NCBI GenBank assembly: GCA_963753575.1
Contig: CAVWCR010000003.1
Location: 1,178,001-1,242,000, forward strand
DNA from: VAZQ01 sp963753575
GTDB lineage: Bacteria > Pseudomonadota > Alphaproteobacteria > Rhizobiales > Xanthobacteraceae
Direction: 5' to 3'
DNA length: 64,000 nucleotides
The notes under the pieces: generated by a model
Told to the model about the DNA's origin: nothing
What the model saw: the letters and a program-made list of their open reading frames with translations, nothing else
Database searches by the model: none
Part shown: positions 9,454 to 17,996 of the stretch, one piece after another
How the letters are laid out: each line of letters begins with the position of its first letter
Numbering within the stretch: position 1 is the stretch's first letter
Made by a program: the position numbers and the translations under genes

Positions 9454-9545
9454 GACCTGTTCCCGCGCAAGCGGGAACCCAGGAGCTGTTTGCTCAGAAC
9501 TCGTGATCCGTTGCCCCTTGGTCCCCGCTTCCGCGGGGACGAACG
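9454..9545. repeat. REP-like element, paired palindromes
   Basis: Two hairpins of the type common in Bradyrhizobiaceae: TTCCCGC-gcaa-GCGGGAA (9460-9477) and GTCCCCGC-ttcc-GCGGGGAC (9521-9540), with CCCAG after the first stem. The same two-hairpin design recurs at 10698-10764 on the other side of the amidohydrolase gene. Confidence 0.8.
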
Positions 9546-9589
9546 GCTTGGTCAACTCACAGCTAAACATATACGTTGGGGAGGCTCAC

Positions 9590-10684
9590 ATGCTCAACAG
9601 ACGAGGATTTCTGCGCCACGCGGCAGCCGTCACCACCGGCTGCATCTGTGTCGGTTGCGGGCTGCGGCAGGCGGCGGCACAGGCCGCGCCGCGCCGCGAA
9701 GTGACGGTCGCCGGACGGCGCGTGCGCACCATCGACGTACATGCGCACTGCGCGGTGCCGGCGGTGCTTGATCTTGTCAACGGAACCCCGTTCGAGCGCG
9801 CCGCCAAGCAGCAGCTCAACGGCCACCTCGGCTTTCCGGTCGCGGACGCGCGAGTCGCCGACATGAACAAGGACGGCATCGACGTGCAGGCGCTCAGCAT
9901 CAACGCGTTCTGGTACAGCGCCGACCGAGATTTCGCCCGCCGCCTGTTCGATCTGCAGGCCGCCAAGATCGCCGAGATGTGCAAGGGTTATCCCGGCCGC
10001 TTCGTCGGCTACGCGCCGGTCACGCTGCAGTTTCCCGAGCTCGCGGCCGAGCAGCTCGAGCGCGGCATGAAGGAACTGGGACTGGTGGGCGCCGCCATCG
10101 GCGGCAGCGTCGAGGGCGAGGAGATCGCCTCGGCCAAGTTTGATCCGTTCTGGAAGAAGGCCGAGGAGCTGCAGGCGCTCATCTTCGTCCACCCGCAAAC
10201 CTCCGCACAGGCGACCGGCATCGCCAAGCGGGTGCGCGGCTCGGGCGCGCTCGGCAATGTCATCGGCAATCCGCTCGAGACTTCGCTCGCGCTTGTGCAT
10301 TTGATCTTCGAGGGCACGCTCGACAAGTTCCCGAACCTGAAGATCTGCGGGGCGCACGGCGGCGGCTACCTGCCCTCCTATGCGGCGCGCATGGACCACG
10401 GCTGCTCGGTGTTCCCGGCGCAGTGCAAGGGCCCGACCTTGAAAAAGAAGCCGAGCGAATATTTGAAGCAGCTCTATTTCGACACGCTCGTCTTCACCGG
10501 CGAGGCGTTGCGCCACCTGGTCGCCGAGCATGGCGCCAGCCAATTGATGATCGGCACCGACTACGCGGTGCCCTGGGTCAAGGGGCCGGTCGATCACGTG
10601 CTCAACACGCCCGCCCTCAGCGACGAAGAGCGCATCGCCATCCTGGGCGGCAACGCCGCCAAGCTGATCAAGCTGCCGGGGTAG
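9590..10684 (+). CDS. Tat-exported amidohydrolase (ACMSD-like metal hydrolase)
   Basis: 364 aa. The N-terminus MLNRRGFLRHAAAVTTGCIC carries a twin-arginine signal. The TIM-barrel metal hydrolase motifs are TIDVHAHCAVP (HxH), FVHPQT, CGAHGGGYLPSY and MIGTDYAVPW (catalytic Asp), as in amidohydrolase_2 enzymes such as alpha-amino-beta-carboxymuconate-semialdehyde decarboxylase. These enzymes hydrolyse or decarboxylate using a Zn or Mn ion. ATG 9590 was preferred to the open frame from 9503 because TTGGGGAGG precedes it and the Tat motif then sits at the N-terminus. Upstream sequence in the same frame is a REP-like repeat, so it is not coding. The gene is bracketed by repeats on both sides. Confidence 0.9.
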   Translation: MLNRRGFLRHAAAVTTGCICVGCGLRQAAAQAAPRREVTVAGRRVRTIDVHAHCAVPAVLDLVNGTPFERAAKQQLNGHLGFPVADARVADMNKDGIDVQALSINAFWYSADRDFARRLFDLQAAKIAEMCKGYPGRFVGYAPVTLQFPELAAEQLERGMKELGLVGAAIGGSVEGEEIASAKFDPFWKKAEELQALIFVHPQTSAQATGIAKRVRGSGALGNVIGNPLETSLALVHLIFEGTLDKFPNLKICGAHGGGYLPSYAARMDHGCSVFPAQCKGPTLKKKPSEYLKQLYFDTLVFTGEALRHLVAEHGASQLMIGTDYAVPWVKGPVDHVLNTPALSDEERIAILGGNAAKLIKLPG

Positions 10685-10697
10685 TCGCCCTCTCCGT

Positions 10698-10764
10698 TCG
10701 TCCCCGCGCAAGCGGGGACCCAGTGCATGCCTGATAATCTGGATTCCCGCTTACGCGGGAATGA
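10698..10764. repeat. REP-like element, paired palindromes
   Basis: Hairpins GTCCCCGC-gcaa-GCGGGGAC (10700-10719) and ATTCCCGC-ttac-GCGGGAAT (10743-10762), the same family and orientation as 9454-9545. The first stem lies just after the amidohydrolase stop codon and may also serve as its transcript end. Confidence 0.8.
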
Positions 10765-10779
10765 GCGGAGAATTACGGC

Positions 10780-11172
10780 ACCAACAATCTAAAACATGGA
10801 TGCCGTCGTGGGAGGAGATCGCGATCACGCACGGCGCGTTCGAGCGGTTGCTCCAGGCGTGGTTGGTACCACGCTGGATGACAGTGTCGCCGGCCTTGAG
10901 CGAGGCCTCCTCGGTGTCAACCACGAACGCGATCTCACCCTCGATGACGAGGCAGCGAGCGTGGGCACTTCTGCACATTGGGATGCGGCGCGTTGGCCGA
11001 ATATGTTGACGTGTGGGGCGAGCCGATCGCGTGGAGATGGGCTTCGACCTCGCGCGCGCCGATCTTGCCCCGAAAGCGCTTTTATCGAAGCCGACCTCAA
11101 GCGCTGGAGCGTCCTGTTCAATATCATCGGCCGAGACCGGCTGGTCGGCGGGGGTAAGGATATCCCCTCAAC
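10780..11172 (-). pseudogene. Degraded cupin-domain protein
   Basis: On the minus strand the last part (10780-10990) encodes a recognisable cupin C-terminal half: VIEGEIAFVVDTEE, LKAGDTVIQRGTNHAWSNRS and PCVIAISSHDG, which matches the GDxxxQRGxxHxWxN cupin motif. Upstream (10990-11172) the same frame remains open but no longer resembles the family, while pieces in other frames (HLHAIGSPH) look like the missing metal-binding strand, suggesting one or more frameshifts. There is no convincing start codon. The remnant sits at the left edge of the ParA island, as if left over from an insertion or decay event. Confidence 0.6.
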
Positions 11173-11208
11173 TGATAAGGGCGAGCAGCCCGCCCTACAA
11201 CTAACAGC

Positions 11209-11219
11209 GTGACTGTCAC
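11209..11219. promoter_or_regulatory. Palindrome GTGACTGTCAC upstream of the ParA-like gene
   Basis: An 11-nt perfect palindrome ending 15 nt before ATG 11235. ParA proteins often autoregulate, so it could be an operator, but no second copy was seen in the window. Confidence 0.3.
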
Positions 11220-11234
11220 TTTGACCTTGCTATT

Positions 11235-12463
11235 ATGCCCCGGCGGTATTTTGCGTTGGGGGCAAACGTGTTCGATGTGTTCGCCGCCATTTGGCAGCGA
11301 TTGACCAATGAAATTGCTCAATTGAGCCCGCTCGACCTGCTGATTAGGGGATCGGCGGCTATCGTTCTGCTAACGCTCATCTACTTGGGTCGACGCTTCT
11401 GGCGGCGGTTGGTAGCCTGGGCCAACGGCGCTTTCTCATCACGGTGGGATTGTCGCAGAAAGATTGCCCGCGCGCGGGACGCCGTGGATGACCAAGGTCT
11501 CGGACTATGGCTGACGGCGAAGCAACATAGGCCGAAGACCGTCGACAACTTGCAGAACCTCGGAAAGCTCATCCTTACTGTCGCCAACCTGAAGGGCGGC
11601 GTAGGGAAGACGACTTTGACGGCGAATCTGGCTGCCTTCTTTGCCACCTCAATGATCGAGGCCGACCCTCGCGTAGAGTTCTTGTCATTGACCTCGACTT
11701 TCAAGGCTCCTGTTCCTCGCTGCTCTTTGCCAACACTCAATGGCAACCCAGCGAGGAGCAACTATCTCAGGCGAGTCAACTCGTCAGCGGTCTAATCGCG
11801 CCATGGGGGCAACTGGGGCAGCCCGTCACAGCGGTTAACGGTGCCCGCGGCCTGTCAGCTTTCTATGATCTCGCCAGAATCGAAAACCGCGAGATGGTCC
11901 GGTGGTTGATTGGCGACGAAAGTGCGGACATCAGATATCGCCTCGCGCATTTACTTCTTAGCGACGCCGTCCTCAGGAATTTCGACGTCATTCTCATCGA
12001 TGCGCCGCCGCGACTGACAACGACAAGCGTCCAGGCGCTTTGCACGAGCACTCACGTGCTCATCCCAACTATACTCGACCCCCTGAGCGCTGATGCAGTC
12101 GGCTATTTTGGTCGCCAGCTCAAGGCCCACGAGGTGCTCTGGCCGCAGCTCAGGGTTATGGGCATCATAGGTACGTTAACGAATATCCGTCAGCGTGCCG
12201 AGGAAGAGCCTGCCTTGGAGGGTGCGGGCGATCGACTGAGGGCCGCTCTCGAGGGAACAAGGGGCCGCCTGCGGCACCTGGAGGCTAGAAACACCAAATT
12301 CGAGTTCCCATATGAATGTTCAATACGCAAGAGTGCGCCTGTGGCCCGCGCCGCGAATTTAGGAGTGCCGTATGTCTCGATTGGCGAAAATGACGCAGGA
12401 CGCGTGGTCCGGGGAATGTTCGACAGGTTTGGCCAGGAGGTCGAGCGGCGATGGCATCTTTGA
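11235..12463 (+). pseudogene. ParA/MinD-like ATPase with N-terminal membrane segment, interrupted by a frameshift
   Basis: ParA-type P-loop ATPase of about 409 aa if one frameshift is repaired. Frame one (ATG 11235 to stop 11795) gives a hydrophobic segment (LIRGSAAIVLLTLIYLG, about residues 36-52) and the deviant Walker A motif NLKGGVGKTT. After about 11641-11648 the homologous reading continues in another frame as HLNDRGRPSRRVLVIDLDFQ, where the switch II-type DLD is found, and runs to the stop at 12463 through FDVILIDAPPRLTT. One missing base near 11645 explains the break. ParA ATPases use ATP-dependent dimers to position DNA or protein cargo; a membrane anchor is not typical of plasmid ParA. 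The next gene overlaps by 13 nt. The frame break could be real decay or a sequencing error. Confidence 0.75.
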
Positions 12464-13137
12464 AGGTCCGTGAGCTTCACTCGCTCCTGGAGAGCTTCGT
12501 CGAAGCGTTGGAAGCTAACAAAGCTGACAGCACTGCTACACGTGGCATCCACGAACTTTGTGCAATGTTTTCCGGAAACGATAATATGACTGTCACAGCG
12601 TTCCTGGGAGCGATTGAACGTGCGGCTCCGGCGGTACGCAAAGCGGATGGCCCCATTCTCGCTAGTGTAATACCTGCGCTCCGGAGTCTGCGCATGTTTA
12701 TGGATGGTGTTGCAAAGAAGGACTTGAACGACGGCCTCGACTCACTTCTGGATATATTGCAGTTGCATGCTGATTCGGCCATGTCGGTGTTTGTCACAAA
12801 TGCAATCTCTGCCTCCACGTCGGCGGCATCGACGTCCAAGCCGAAGAGAAAAAGCAGGAAGGTTGCCGCGTCCATGGATGAGCGTCTCGTCGACGACTAC
12901 GTGACTCGGCTTGAAGCTGCTCTTGGTGATGACTCCAAGTTCGAGTCACTACTTGCGGAGATCAATGCCGACACGCGCGTGCAACAAGCTGAAGCCGTTG
13001 CCATCGCCTCGCGGTTCTACAAGAAGACGGCCAAGAGTACATCACGCCCGAAAGCGCTTGAGCGCATTCGGGAACGGCAAGAAAAGCTGATGAAATTCAA
13101 GCGGCAGCCGTCGACCGCAGGTCGCCCGGCCGCGTAG
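12451..13137 (+). CDS. Hypothetical protein translationally coupled to ParA-like ATPase
   Basis: 228 aa with no family I recognise. The N-terminal 120 residues look helical and include the clusters ELHSLLESFVEALEANKAD and LIPALRSL-like leucine spacing; a Ser/Lys-rich linker (STSKPKRKSRK, about residues 126-138) leads to a second helical domain and a basic tail (LERIRERQEKLMKFKRQ). There is no signal peptide or membrane segment. GGAGG at 12437 sits just before ATG 12451, which overlaps the ParA-like gene by 13 nt, so the two are almost certainly made together. Basic linker and tail could bind nucleic acid, and a ParB-like or cargo-adaptor role is possible by position only. Base composition looks clearly less GC-rich than flanking genes, suggesting transfer. 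Confidence 0.7.
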   Translation: MASLKVRELHSLLESFVEALEANKADSTATRGIHELCAMFSGNDNMTVTAFLGAIERAAPAVRKADGPILASVIPALRSLRMFMDGVAKKDLNDGLDSLLDILQLHADSAMSVFVTNAISASTSAASTSKPKRKSRKVAASMDERLVDDYVTRLEAALGDDSKFESLLAEINADTRVQQAEAVAIASRFYKKTAKSTSRPKALERIRERQEKLMKFKRQPSTAGRPAA

Positions 13138-13230
13138 ATTGGACAGGAACGGCAGGATGGTCAGCACCTCTTCGCCGAAAAGCTACGGGCCGTCTTGAGA
13201 TAGAAAAATTCCGCCTTTCGGCGTTCTGCG

Positions 13231-14079
13231 TCAGAACCGCATCGCTTGGCCCTCGATCGTGAGCCGGCGCATCAGGCGCGGCTCCTCGCGCGGGAAATCC
13301 TTGCGCGCGTGGATCGAGCACGAATTGTCCCAGATCACAAGATCACCGAGCTTCCATTGGTGCTCGTAGACGATCGAAGGATCTTCCGAGATCGCGAACA
13401 GTTCCTCGAGCGCGGCATCGCTCTCCGCGCGCGAAAGCCCATCGATGCGCGCCGACATCAGCCGGCTGACATAGAGCGCCTTGCGGCCGGTCGCCGGGTG
13501 GGTAATGAAGATCGGCTGCGCCTGATGGCGCACGCTGTTGAGATCGATCTTGTCGAGGTCGAGCCGCTCGCGCCGCTTGTAGTCGTGCACCTGGAGGATC
13601 GTGCGGCCTTCAAGCCGGTCGCGCAGCGCGCGCGGAATATTGTCGTAGGCCTTGTACATGTTGGAGAAGCAGGTGTTGCCACCGCAAGAGGGAAGCTTCA
13701 TCGAATAGAGCAGCGTCGCGCGGTGCGGCTCCGGGTAGTAACTGGTGTCGTGGTGGAACCACATCTCGCCGTCGCCGAAGACGCCGATCGGCTTGCCGCC
13801 TTCGACGATGTTGGTGACCAGCATGAACGGCGTGTCCCATTGTCCGCCGGGATCGCGCCCGTTCGCGGGCTTGCGGCGCACATGCACCTTGCCGAAATAG
13901 GAAGCGGCGCGCAGCTGGTCGTCCTCGGAGAGTTGCTGGTCGCGGATGCACAGCACGACGCGGCGGTCGAATGCGTCCCGCAGGGCGTTGATATCCGCCT
14001 GCGCGAGCGCAAGGCGCAGATCGAGCCCCGTAACCTCGGCGCCCAGCGCCGCGGAAAGCGGTGTGATCGAGAGCGTCAT
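13231..14079 (-). CDS. TauD/TfdA-family Fe(II)/2-oxoglutarate-dependent dioxygenase
   Basis: 282 aa, a normal length for the family. These enzymes couple oxidation of 2-oxoglutarate to hydroxylation of a substrate such as taurine, alkyl sulfates or aryloxyacetates. The iron ligands are visible: H109-x-D111 in WFHHDTSY and the distal H257 in SCSIHARKDF, followed by the arginine-rich LMRRLTIEG that binds the 2-oxoglutarate carboxylate. N-terminal ITPLSAALGAEVTGLDL is typical. The gene faces the ParA island and has no transporter beside it, so the substrate is open. A related paralogue lies at 53583-54452. Confidence 0.92.
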   Translation of the reverse strand: MTLSITPLSAALGAEVTGLDLRLALAQADINALRDAFDRRVVLCIRDQQLSEDDQLRAASYFGKVHVRRKPANGRDPGGQWDTPFMLVTNIVEGGKPIGVFGDGEMWFHHDTSYYPEPHRATLLYSMKLPSCGGNTCFSNMYKAYDNIPRALRDRLEGRTILQVHDYKRRERLDLDKIDLNSVRHQAQPIFITHPATGRKALYVSRLMSARIDGLSRAESDAALEELFAISEDPSIVYEHQWKLGDLVIWDNSCSIHARKDFPREEPRLMRRLTIEGQAMRF

Positions 14080-14094
14080 CGGCGTTTCCCCTCA

Positions 14095-14140
14095 GAGCAC
14101 GATCCCGAAAAGTTGCAGACTTTTCGGATCAGGATCATGC
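14095..14140. repeat. Dispersed palindromic repeat (CCGAAAAGT...ACTTTTCGG)
   Basis: Perfect 9-bp arms at 14105-14113 and 14119-14127 around TGCAG, within GAGCACGATCCCGAAAAG...GATCATGC. This layout matches a short repeat common in Bradyrhizobiaceae intergenic regions, as far as I recall. Confidence 0.65.
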
Positions 14141-14142
14141 GA

Positions 14143-14180
14143 CCAAACAAACCAAACGCTTCCAAACAAGCCAAACGCTT
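14143..14180. repeat. 19-bp tandem repeat, two copies
   Basis: CCAAACAAACCAAACGCTT (14143-14161) is followed directly by the same 19-mer with one change (14162-14180). It adjoins the dispersed palindrome just upstream of the TauD-type gene. Confidence 0.75.
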
Positions 14181-14295
14181 AGAGCAAATCGCGATGTTGT
14201 GCAGCGTTGCGCAATCTTATCGCACGGCGTGACGCGTCACCGTACCGCTGCGCGCATTTCTGCGAGAGAATGGTCCGCCCGCACTCACGATCGGC

Positions 14296-14913
14296 TCAGG
14301 ACTTCTCCCGAAGCGCAGCGTCGATGAGCTTGCGGCATTCGGCGAGGTCGTCGAGCGCGGACTTGAGCTTACGCGCGTCATTGACCGGCATGGCGCGTGC
14401 GGCGCCGTTGACCGGCGGCGCCTGCCGCACGCGCGGTTCCGGATGCGAGCCCGGCAGTTCCGCCGGTTCGTCGCCATCATCTTCGTCGTCGTCTTGTTCT
14501 TCGTCGTCGTCCGGGCCGCCGATCAGGGATGGCAGCAGGCTGAACAGGCCGCGCCCGCGCTCGCTCGCGCCGTTGCTCGTTTCGTCCCCGTCTTCGGTGG
14601 CGTCGGCTTCTTCCGATGGCCGGTGAGCGGGGCGCGGCGCGCCCGGCTGCCAGACCGTCTGTACGAACTTGAGGCCCTGCTCCTTGAGAATGCGCTGCAC
14701 ACCCTTGATGGTGTAGCCTTCACCGTAGAGCAGATGCCTGATGCCGCGCAGCAGATCGACATCGTCAGGACGATAATAGCGCCGGCCGCCGCCGCGCTTC
14801 ATCGGCCGGATTTCGCGGAACCGGCTTTCCCAGAAGCGCAATACGTGTTGCGGCACACTGATATCCGCAGCCACTTCGCTGATGGTGCGGAATGCGTCGG
14901 GCGCCTTCTCCAC
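14296..14913 (-). CDS. MerR-family transcriptional regulator
   Basis: 205 aa. The N-terminal winged helix-turn-helix (about residues 8-75) reads TISEVAADISVPQHVLRFWE then GGGRRYYRPDDVDLLRGI, the standard MerR signature. A long acidic, low-complexity middle (DDDEEQDDDEDDGDEP, about 137-152) and a short C-terminal helix replace the cysteine metal site, so this is not a metal sensor. The gene starts with GTG 14913, preceded by AGGAGC. Its place directly after ihfA in the yceD-plsX-fabH-ihfA order is conserved across Hyphomicrobiales; the regulated genes are not known to me. Confidence 0.9.
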   Translation of the reverse strand: MEKAPDAFRTISEVAADISVPQHVLRFWESRFREIRPMKRGGGRRYYRPDDVDLLRGIRHLLYGEGYTIKGVQRILKEQGLKFVQTVWQPGAPRPAHRPSEEADATEDGDETSNGASERGRGLFSLLPSLIGGPDDDEEQDDDEDDGDEPAELPGSHPEPRVRQAPPVNGAARAMPVNDARKLKSALDDLAECRKLIDAALREKS

Positions 14914-14945
14914 CGCGGGCTGCTCCTATGCGACCGACTGCGGTC

Positions 14946-15266
14946 CTACGGACTTTCCCCGCCGCCGTCGACGTCTTCGGAATTGATACGCTGCTTGAGA
15001 ATCGCGGATGGCTTGAACACCATCACGCGCCGCGGCGATATCGGTACTTCCTTGCCTGTCTTGGGATTTCTCCCAATTCGTTGGCCTTTTTTGCGGACCA
15101 CAAAGGAGCCAAAGGATGACAGCTTTACTGTCTCGCCCCGCTCCAGACAGTCGGTGATCTCTTTCAAGACCAACTCGACAAGTGTGGCCGATTCTGTGCG
15201 GGAAAGACCTACCTTTTGGTAGACCGCCTCGCACAAATCTGCACGTGTCACCGTTTTTCCGCTCAT
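14946..15266 (-). CDS. ihfA: Integration host factor alpha subunit
   Basis: 106 aa DNA-bending HU/IHF family protein. It pairs with IhfB to bind and sharply bend specific DNA sites in recombination, replication and transcription. The sequence shows the alpha-subunit pattern: MSGKTVTRADLCEAVYQKVG at the start, the beta-arm region FGSFVVRKKGQRIGRNPKTG and the DNA-intercalating segment KEVPISPRRVMVFKPS. Position between fabH and the MerR regulator is the expected alphaproteobacterial context. The C-terminal tail SEDVDGGGESP is typical of rhizobial versions. Confidence 0.96.
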   Translation of the reverse strand: MSGKTVTRADLCEAVYQKVGLSRTESATLVELVLKEITDCLERGETVKLSSFGSFVVRKKGQRIGRNPKTGKEVPISPRRVMVFKPSAILKQRINSEDVDGGGESP

Positions 15267-15374
15267 CGCCTGCCCCGCCTACGGCGATTAATGTTGTATC
15301 TCTCTGTTTTCTCTGACGATATTAGCTTGCCGCAGGGCGGTCAACGGGGAGTGCACCACTTATCTCACCTTACC

Positions 15375-16346
15375 CTACCACCGCAGGAGGGCGGCCCCCC
15401 AGGTGAACCCGCCCCCCATGGCCTCAAGCAGAACAAGATCGCCGCGTTTAATGCGTCGGTCGGCGACCGCGTCGGCAAGCGCCAGCGGGATCGAGGCAGC
15501 CGACGTATTGCCGTGGCGATCCAACGTCAGCACCACTTTTCCCGGCGCGATCCCAAGCTTGTGCGCGGCGCCCTCGATTATGCGCTTATTAGCCTGGTGC
15601 GGCACGAACCAATCGATGTCGCCTGCCGTGTAGCCGGTGTCGCGGAACACGTCTTCGACCACATCCGTGATGGCGCCCACCGCGTAGCGGAATACGTCGC
15701 GGCCTTCCATGCGCAAATGCCCCACGGTCTGCGTACTCGAGGGGCCGCCGTCGACGTAGAGCTTGTCCTTGTGGCGACCGTCGGAGCGCAGGTGCACGGT
15801 CAATATGCCGCGGTCCTCCGGCGTGCCCGGCTGCTCCTGCGCGTCCACAACGACCGCGCCCGCGCCATCGCCGAACAGCACGCAGGTGGTGCGGTCTTTC
15901 CAGTCCAGAATCCGTGAAAAAGTCTCCGAGCCGACCACCAGCGCGCGCTTGAACGAACCGGTGCGCAGGAGGCCATCGACGACGGCGAGCGCATAGACGA
16001 AGCCGGAGCAGACCGCCTGCAGATCGAACGCAGCACCGTGCGTGATGCCAAGCCCGGCCTGCACCGAAACGGCACTGGCCGGAAACGTGTTGTCCGGGGT
16101 CGAGGTTGCAAGCACGATGAGATCGATGGTCTGCGGGTCGACCTTGGCATGCGCGAGCGCCACATGTGCCGCATTCAGCGCCATATCCGAGGTGGTCTCG
16201 CCGGCAGCGGCGATGCGGCGCTCATGGATGCCGGTGCGCTGCACGATCCATTCGTCGGACGTGTCGACGCCCTTGGCGAGCTCGTCATTGGTGAGAACTC
16301 GGCTGGGCAGATAGCTGCCGCAGCCAAGCACAACGGAACGAACCAT
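15375..16346 (-). CDS. fabH: 3-oxoacyl-ACP synthase III (KAS III)
   Basis: 323 aa. FabH condenses acetyl-CoA with malonyl-ACP to start fatty acid synthesis. The thiolase fold shows the catalytic cysteine in LQAVCSGFVYALAVVDG, the histidine in WFVPHQANKRII and the asparagine in DRHGNTSAASIPLAL. ATG 16346 (MVRSVVLGCGSYLP) was preferred over an in-frame GTG at 16352, which overlaps the plsX stop; either way the gene is tightly coupled to plsX. Order yceD-plsX-fabH-ihfA supports the assignment. Confidence 0.96.
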   Translation of the reverse strand: MVRSVVLGCGSYLPSRVLTNDELAKGVDTSDEWIVQRTGIHERRIAAAGETTSDMALNAAHVALAHAKVDPQTIDLIVLATSTPDNTFPASAVSVQAGLGITHGAAFDLQAVCSGFVYALAVVDGLLRTGSFKRALVVGSETFSRILDWKDRTTCVLFGDGAGAVVVDAQEQPGTPEDRGILTVHLRSDGRHKDKLYVDGGPSSTQTVGHLRMEGRDVFRYAVGAITDVVEDVFRDTGYTAGDIDWFVPHQANKRIIEGAAHKLGIAPGKVVLTLDRHGNTSAASIPLALADAVADRRIKRGDLVLLEAMGGGFTWGAALLRW

Positions 16347-16348
16347 CG

Positions 16349-17404
16349 TCACGGAACAGTACCCCCGGCGACACGGGGCGCGTCGAAATGATTGAGCATC
16401 AGGGTTTGGTGGATCTTTTCGAGGAGGTCCTGGCGCACCATGTCGTAGCCGATATCGATCGCGTTGGCGAAGCCTTCCGTATCGGTATGGCCGTGGCTCT
16501 TGATGACGATGCCGTTGAGGCCGAGGAAGACCCCGCCATTGGCCTTGCCCGGGTCCATCTTGGCGGCGACCGCCCGGAATGCGGCACGCGCCAGCAGATA
16601 GCCGAGCTTCGACCAGATCGATCGGCTTATGGCGCCCCGGAGATACTGGGCAATCTGGCGCGCGGTGCCCTCGGCGGCCTTGAGCGCGACGTTGCCGGTG
16701 AAGCCCTCGGTCACCACGACATCCACCATGCCCTGGCCGATGGCGTCGCCCTCGACGAACCCGATGTAATCGAGGAATGGCAGCTTGGCTTCGCGCAATA
16801 TGCGGCCCGCCTCCCGCACCTCCTCCAGGCCTTTGACCTCCTCGACCCCGATATTGAGCAAGCCTACCTTGGGCCGCTCGAGCGCCAGCAGCACCCGCGC
16901 CATGGCGCTGCCCATCACGGCGAGATTGACGAGGTGGGCGGTGTCGGCCCCGATGCTGGCGCCAAGATCAAGGACAATCGAATCCCCCCGCAAGGTCGGC
17001 CAGCGCGCCGCAATGGCCGGACGATCGATCCCTGGCATGGTCTTGAGATGAAATTTCGCCATTGCCATCAGGGCGCCGGTATTGCCCGCCGAGATGGCGA
17101 CGTCGGCGGCGCCGCTCTTGACCGCATCGATGGCGAGCCACATCGAGCTCTTCCAACGGCCCTGGCGCAACGCCTGGCTCGGTTTGGCGTCCATTGCAAC
17201 CGCAACATCGGTGTGCGTGAACCGGCTGGCGGCCTTGAGCGCTGGACGAGCGGCCAACAGGGGCTCCACCACCGCGCCGTCGCCGAACAACAGGTATTCG
17301 GCGTCCGGATGCCGCCGCAGCGACAATTCCGCACCGGGGATGACCACTGTGGCCCCATGGTCCCCCCCCATGGCGTCAAGAGCGATACGGACTTTCCCGG
17401 ACAT
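16349..17404 (-). CDS. plsX: Phosphate acyltransferase PlsX
   Basis: 351 aa. PlsX converts acyl-ACP and phosphate to acyl-phosphate, the donor for PlsY in phospholipid synthesis. The start MSGKVRIALDAMGGDHGATV is the family hallmark, with GNTGALMAMAKFHL and GFTGNVALKAAEGTA further on. An in-frame extension to 17536 is open but has no family similarity and overlaps the yceD gene, so ATG 17404 is used; it still overlaps the 3' end of that gene by about 40 nt on the same strand. The stop lies 2 nt before the fabH start. Confidence 0.96.
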   Translation of the reverse strand: MSGKVRIALDAMGGDHGATVVIPGAELSLRRHPDAEYLLFGDGAVVEPLLAARPALKAASRFTHTDVAVAMDAKPSQALRQGRWKSSMWLAIDAVKSGAADVAISAGNTGALMAMAKFHLKTMPGIDRPAIAARWPTLRGDSIVLDLGASIGADTAHLVNLAVMGSAMARVLLALERPKVGLLNIGVEEVKGLEEVREAGRILREAKLPFLDYIGFVEGDAIGQGMVDVVVTEGFTGNVALKAAEGTARQIAQYLRGAISRSIWSKLGYLLARAAFRAVAAKMDPGKANGGVFLGLNGIVIKSHGHTDTEGFANAIDIGYDMVRQDLLEKIHQTLMLNHFDAPRVAGGTVP

Positions 17405-17444
17405 CGCGCCACAATACCCCGTGGGTGGCCCCCACAACAGGGCC

Positions 17445-17996
17445 TCATTCCCGCTCGCCCTTAATCCCCGGCTTTTTGAGCGCCGCCAGCGCCGCAAACG
17501 GCCCGCCGGTATCAGCGCCCGCAGCCGGCGGCTCAAATACGGCCCCAGGCTTACGCGGGTAGGGGTCGATGCTGAGCATCAGAAATTCGCCCGCAATAGC
17601 ACCGAGGTCGATGCTGCCGCCGACGAGCGGCTCGGGCGCGTCGACCAGCGTCACCTCGACCTGCACCCCCTCCTCGTCCACGATGGTTGGCGCCACTGGG
17701 GGCGCGAATGCCAGATCGATCTCTTCCACCACCTCGCTCTCGATCGGCTCAAGCGTCACCACGCAAACCTGCCCGACCGTTGCTATGATCGAGCCGGTCA
17801 CGTGCAAGCCATCGCGGCCGCTCGGTACCACCTCGAAGTGCGCTTCCAGGCGCGGCAGCGACCGCAGCCCGGCGAGCTTGGCAATCGCCACGCGCGTCGG
17901 TTCGTCGGCCACCAGCACGAAATGTCGCCCGGTTGCCGGCACTTCATGCACCGCAACCGGCACGCTCCAAGATTGTTCGGGCGCAGCACGTGTCAT
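17445..17996 (-). CDS. YceD/DUF177 family protein
   Basis: 183 aa. The YceD (DUF177) family is linked to 23S rRNA accumulation and normally precedes rpmF-plsX; here, as in other Hyphomicrobiales, it precedes plsX directly. The recognisable core is VGQVCVVTLEPIESEVVEEI with the CxxxL pattern and an acidic follow-up (FAPPVAPTIVDEEG). It overlaps the preceding chaperone gene by 4 nt (ATGA), indicating translational coupling. Stop to the plsX start is an overlap rather than a gap. Confidence 0.9.
   Translation of the reverse strand: MTRAAPEQSWSVPVAVHEVPATGRHFVLVADEPTRVAIAKLAGLRSLPRLEAHFEVVPSGRDGLHVTGSIIATVGQVCVVTLEPIESEVVEEIDLAFAPPVAPTIVDEEGVQVEVTLVDAPEPLVGGSIDLGAIAGEFLMLSIDPYPRKPGAVFEPPAAGADTGGPFAALAALKKPGIKGERE

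Noticed and set aside
15375..16352. GTG start for fabH at 16352
   Set aside because: It overlaps the plsX stop and adds two residues; ATG 16346 matches the usual N-terminus.
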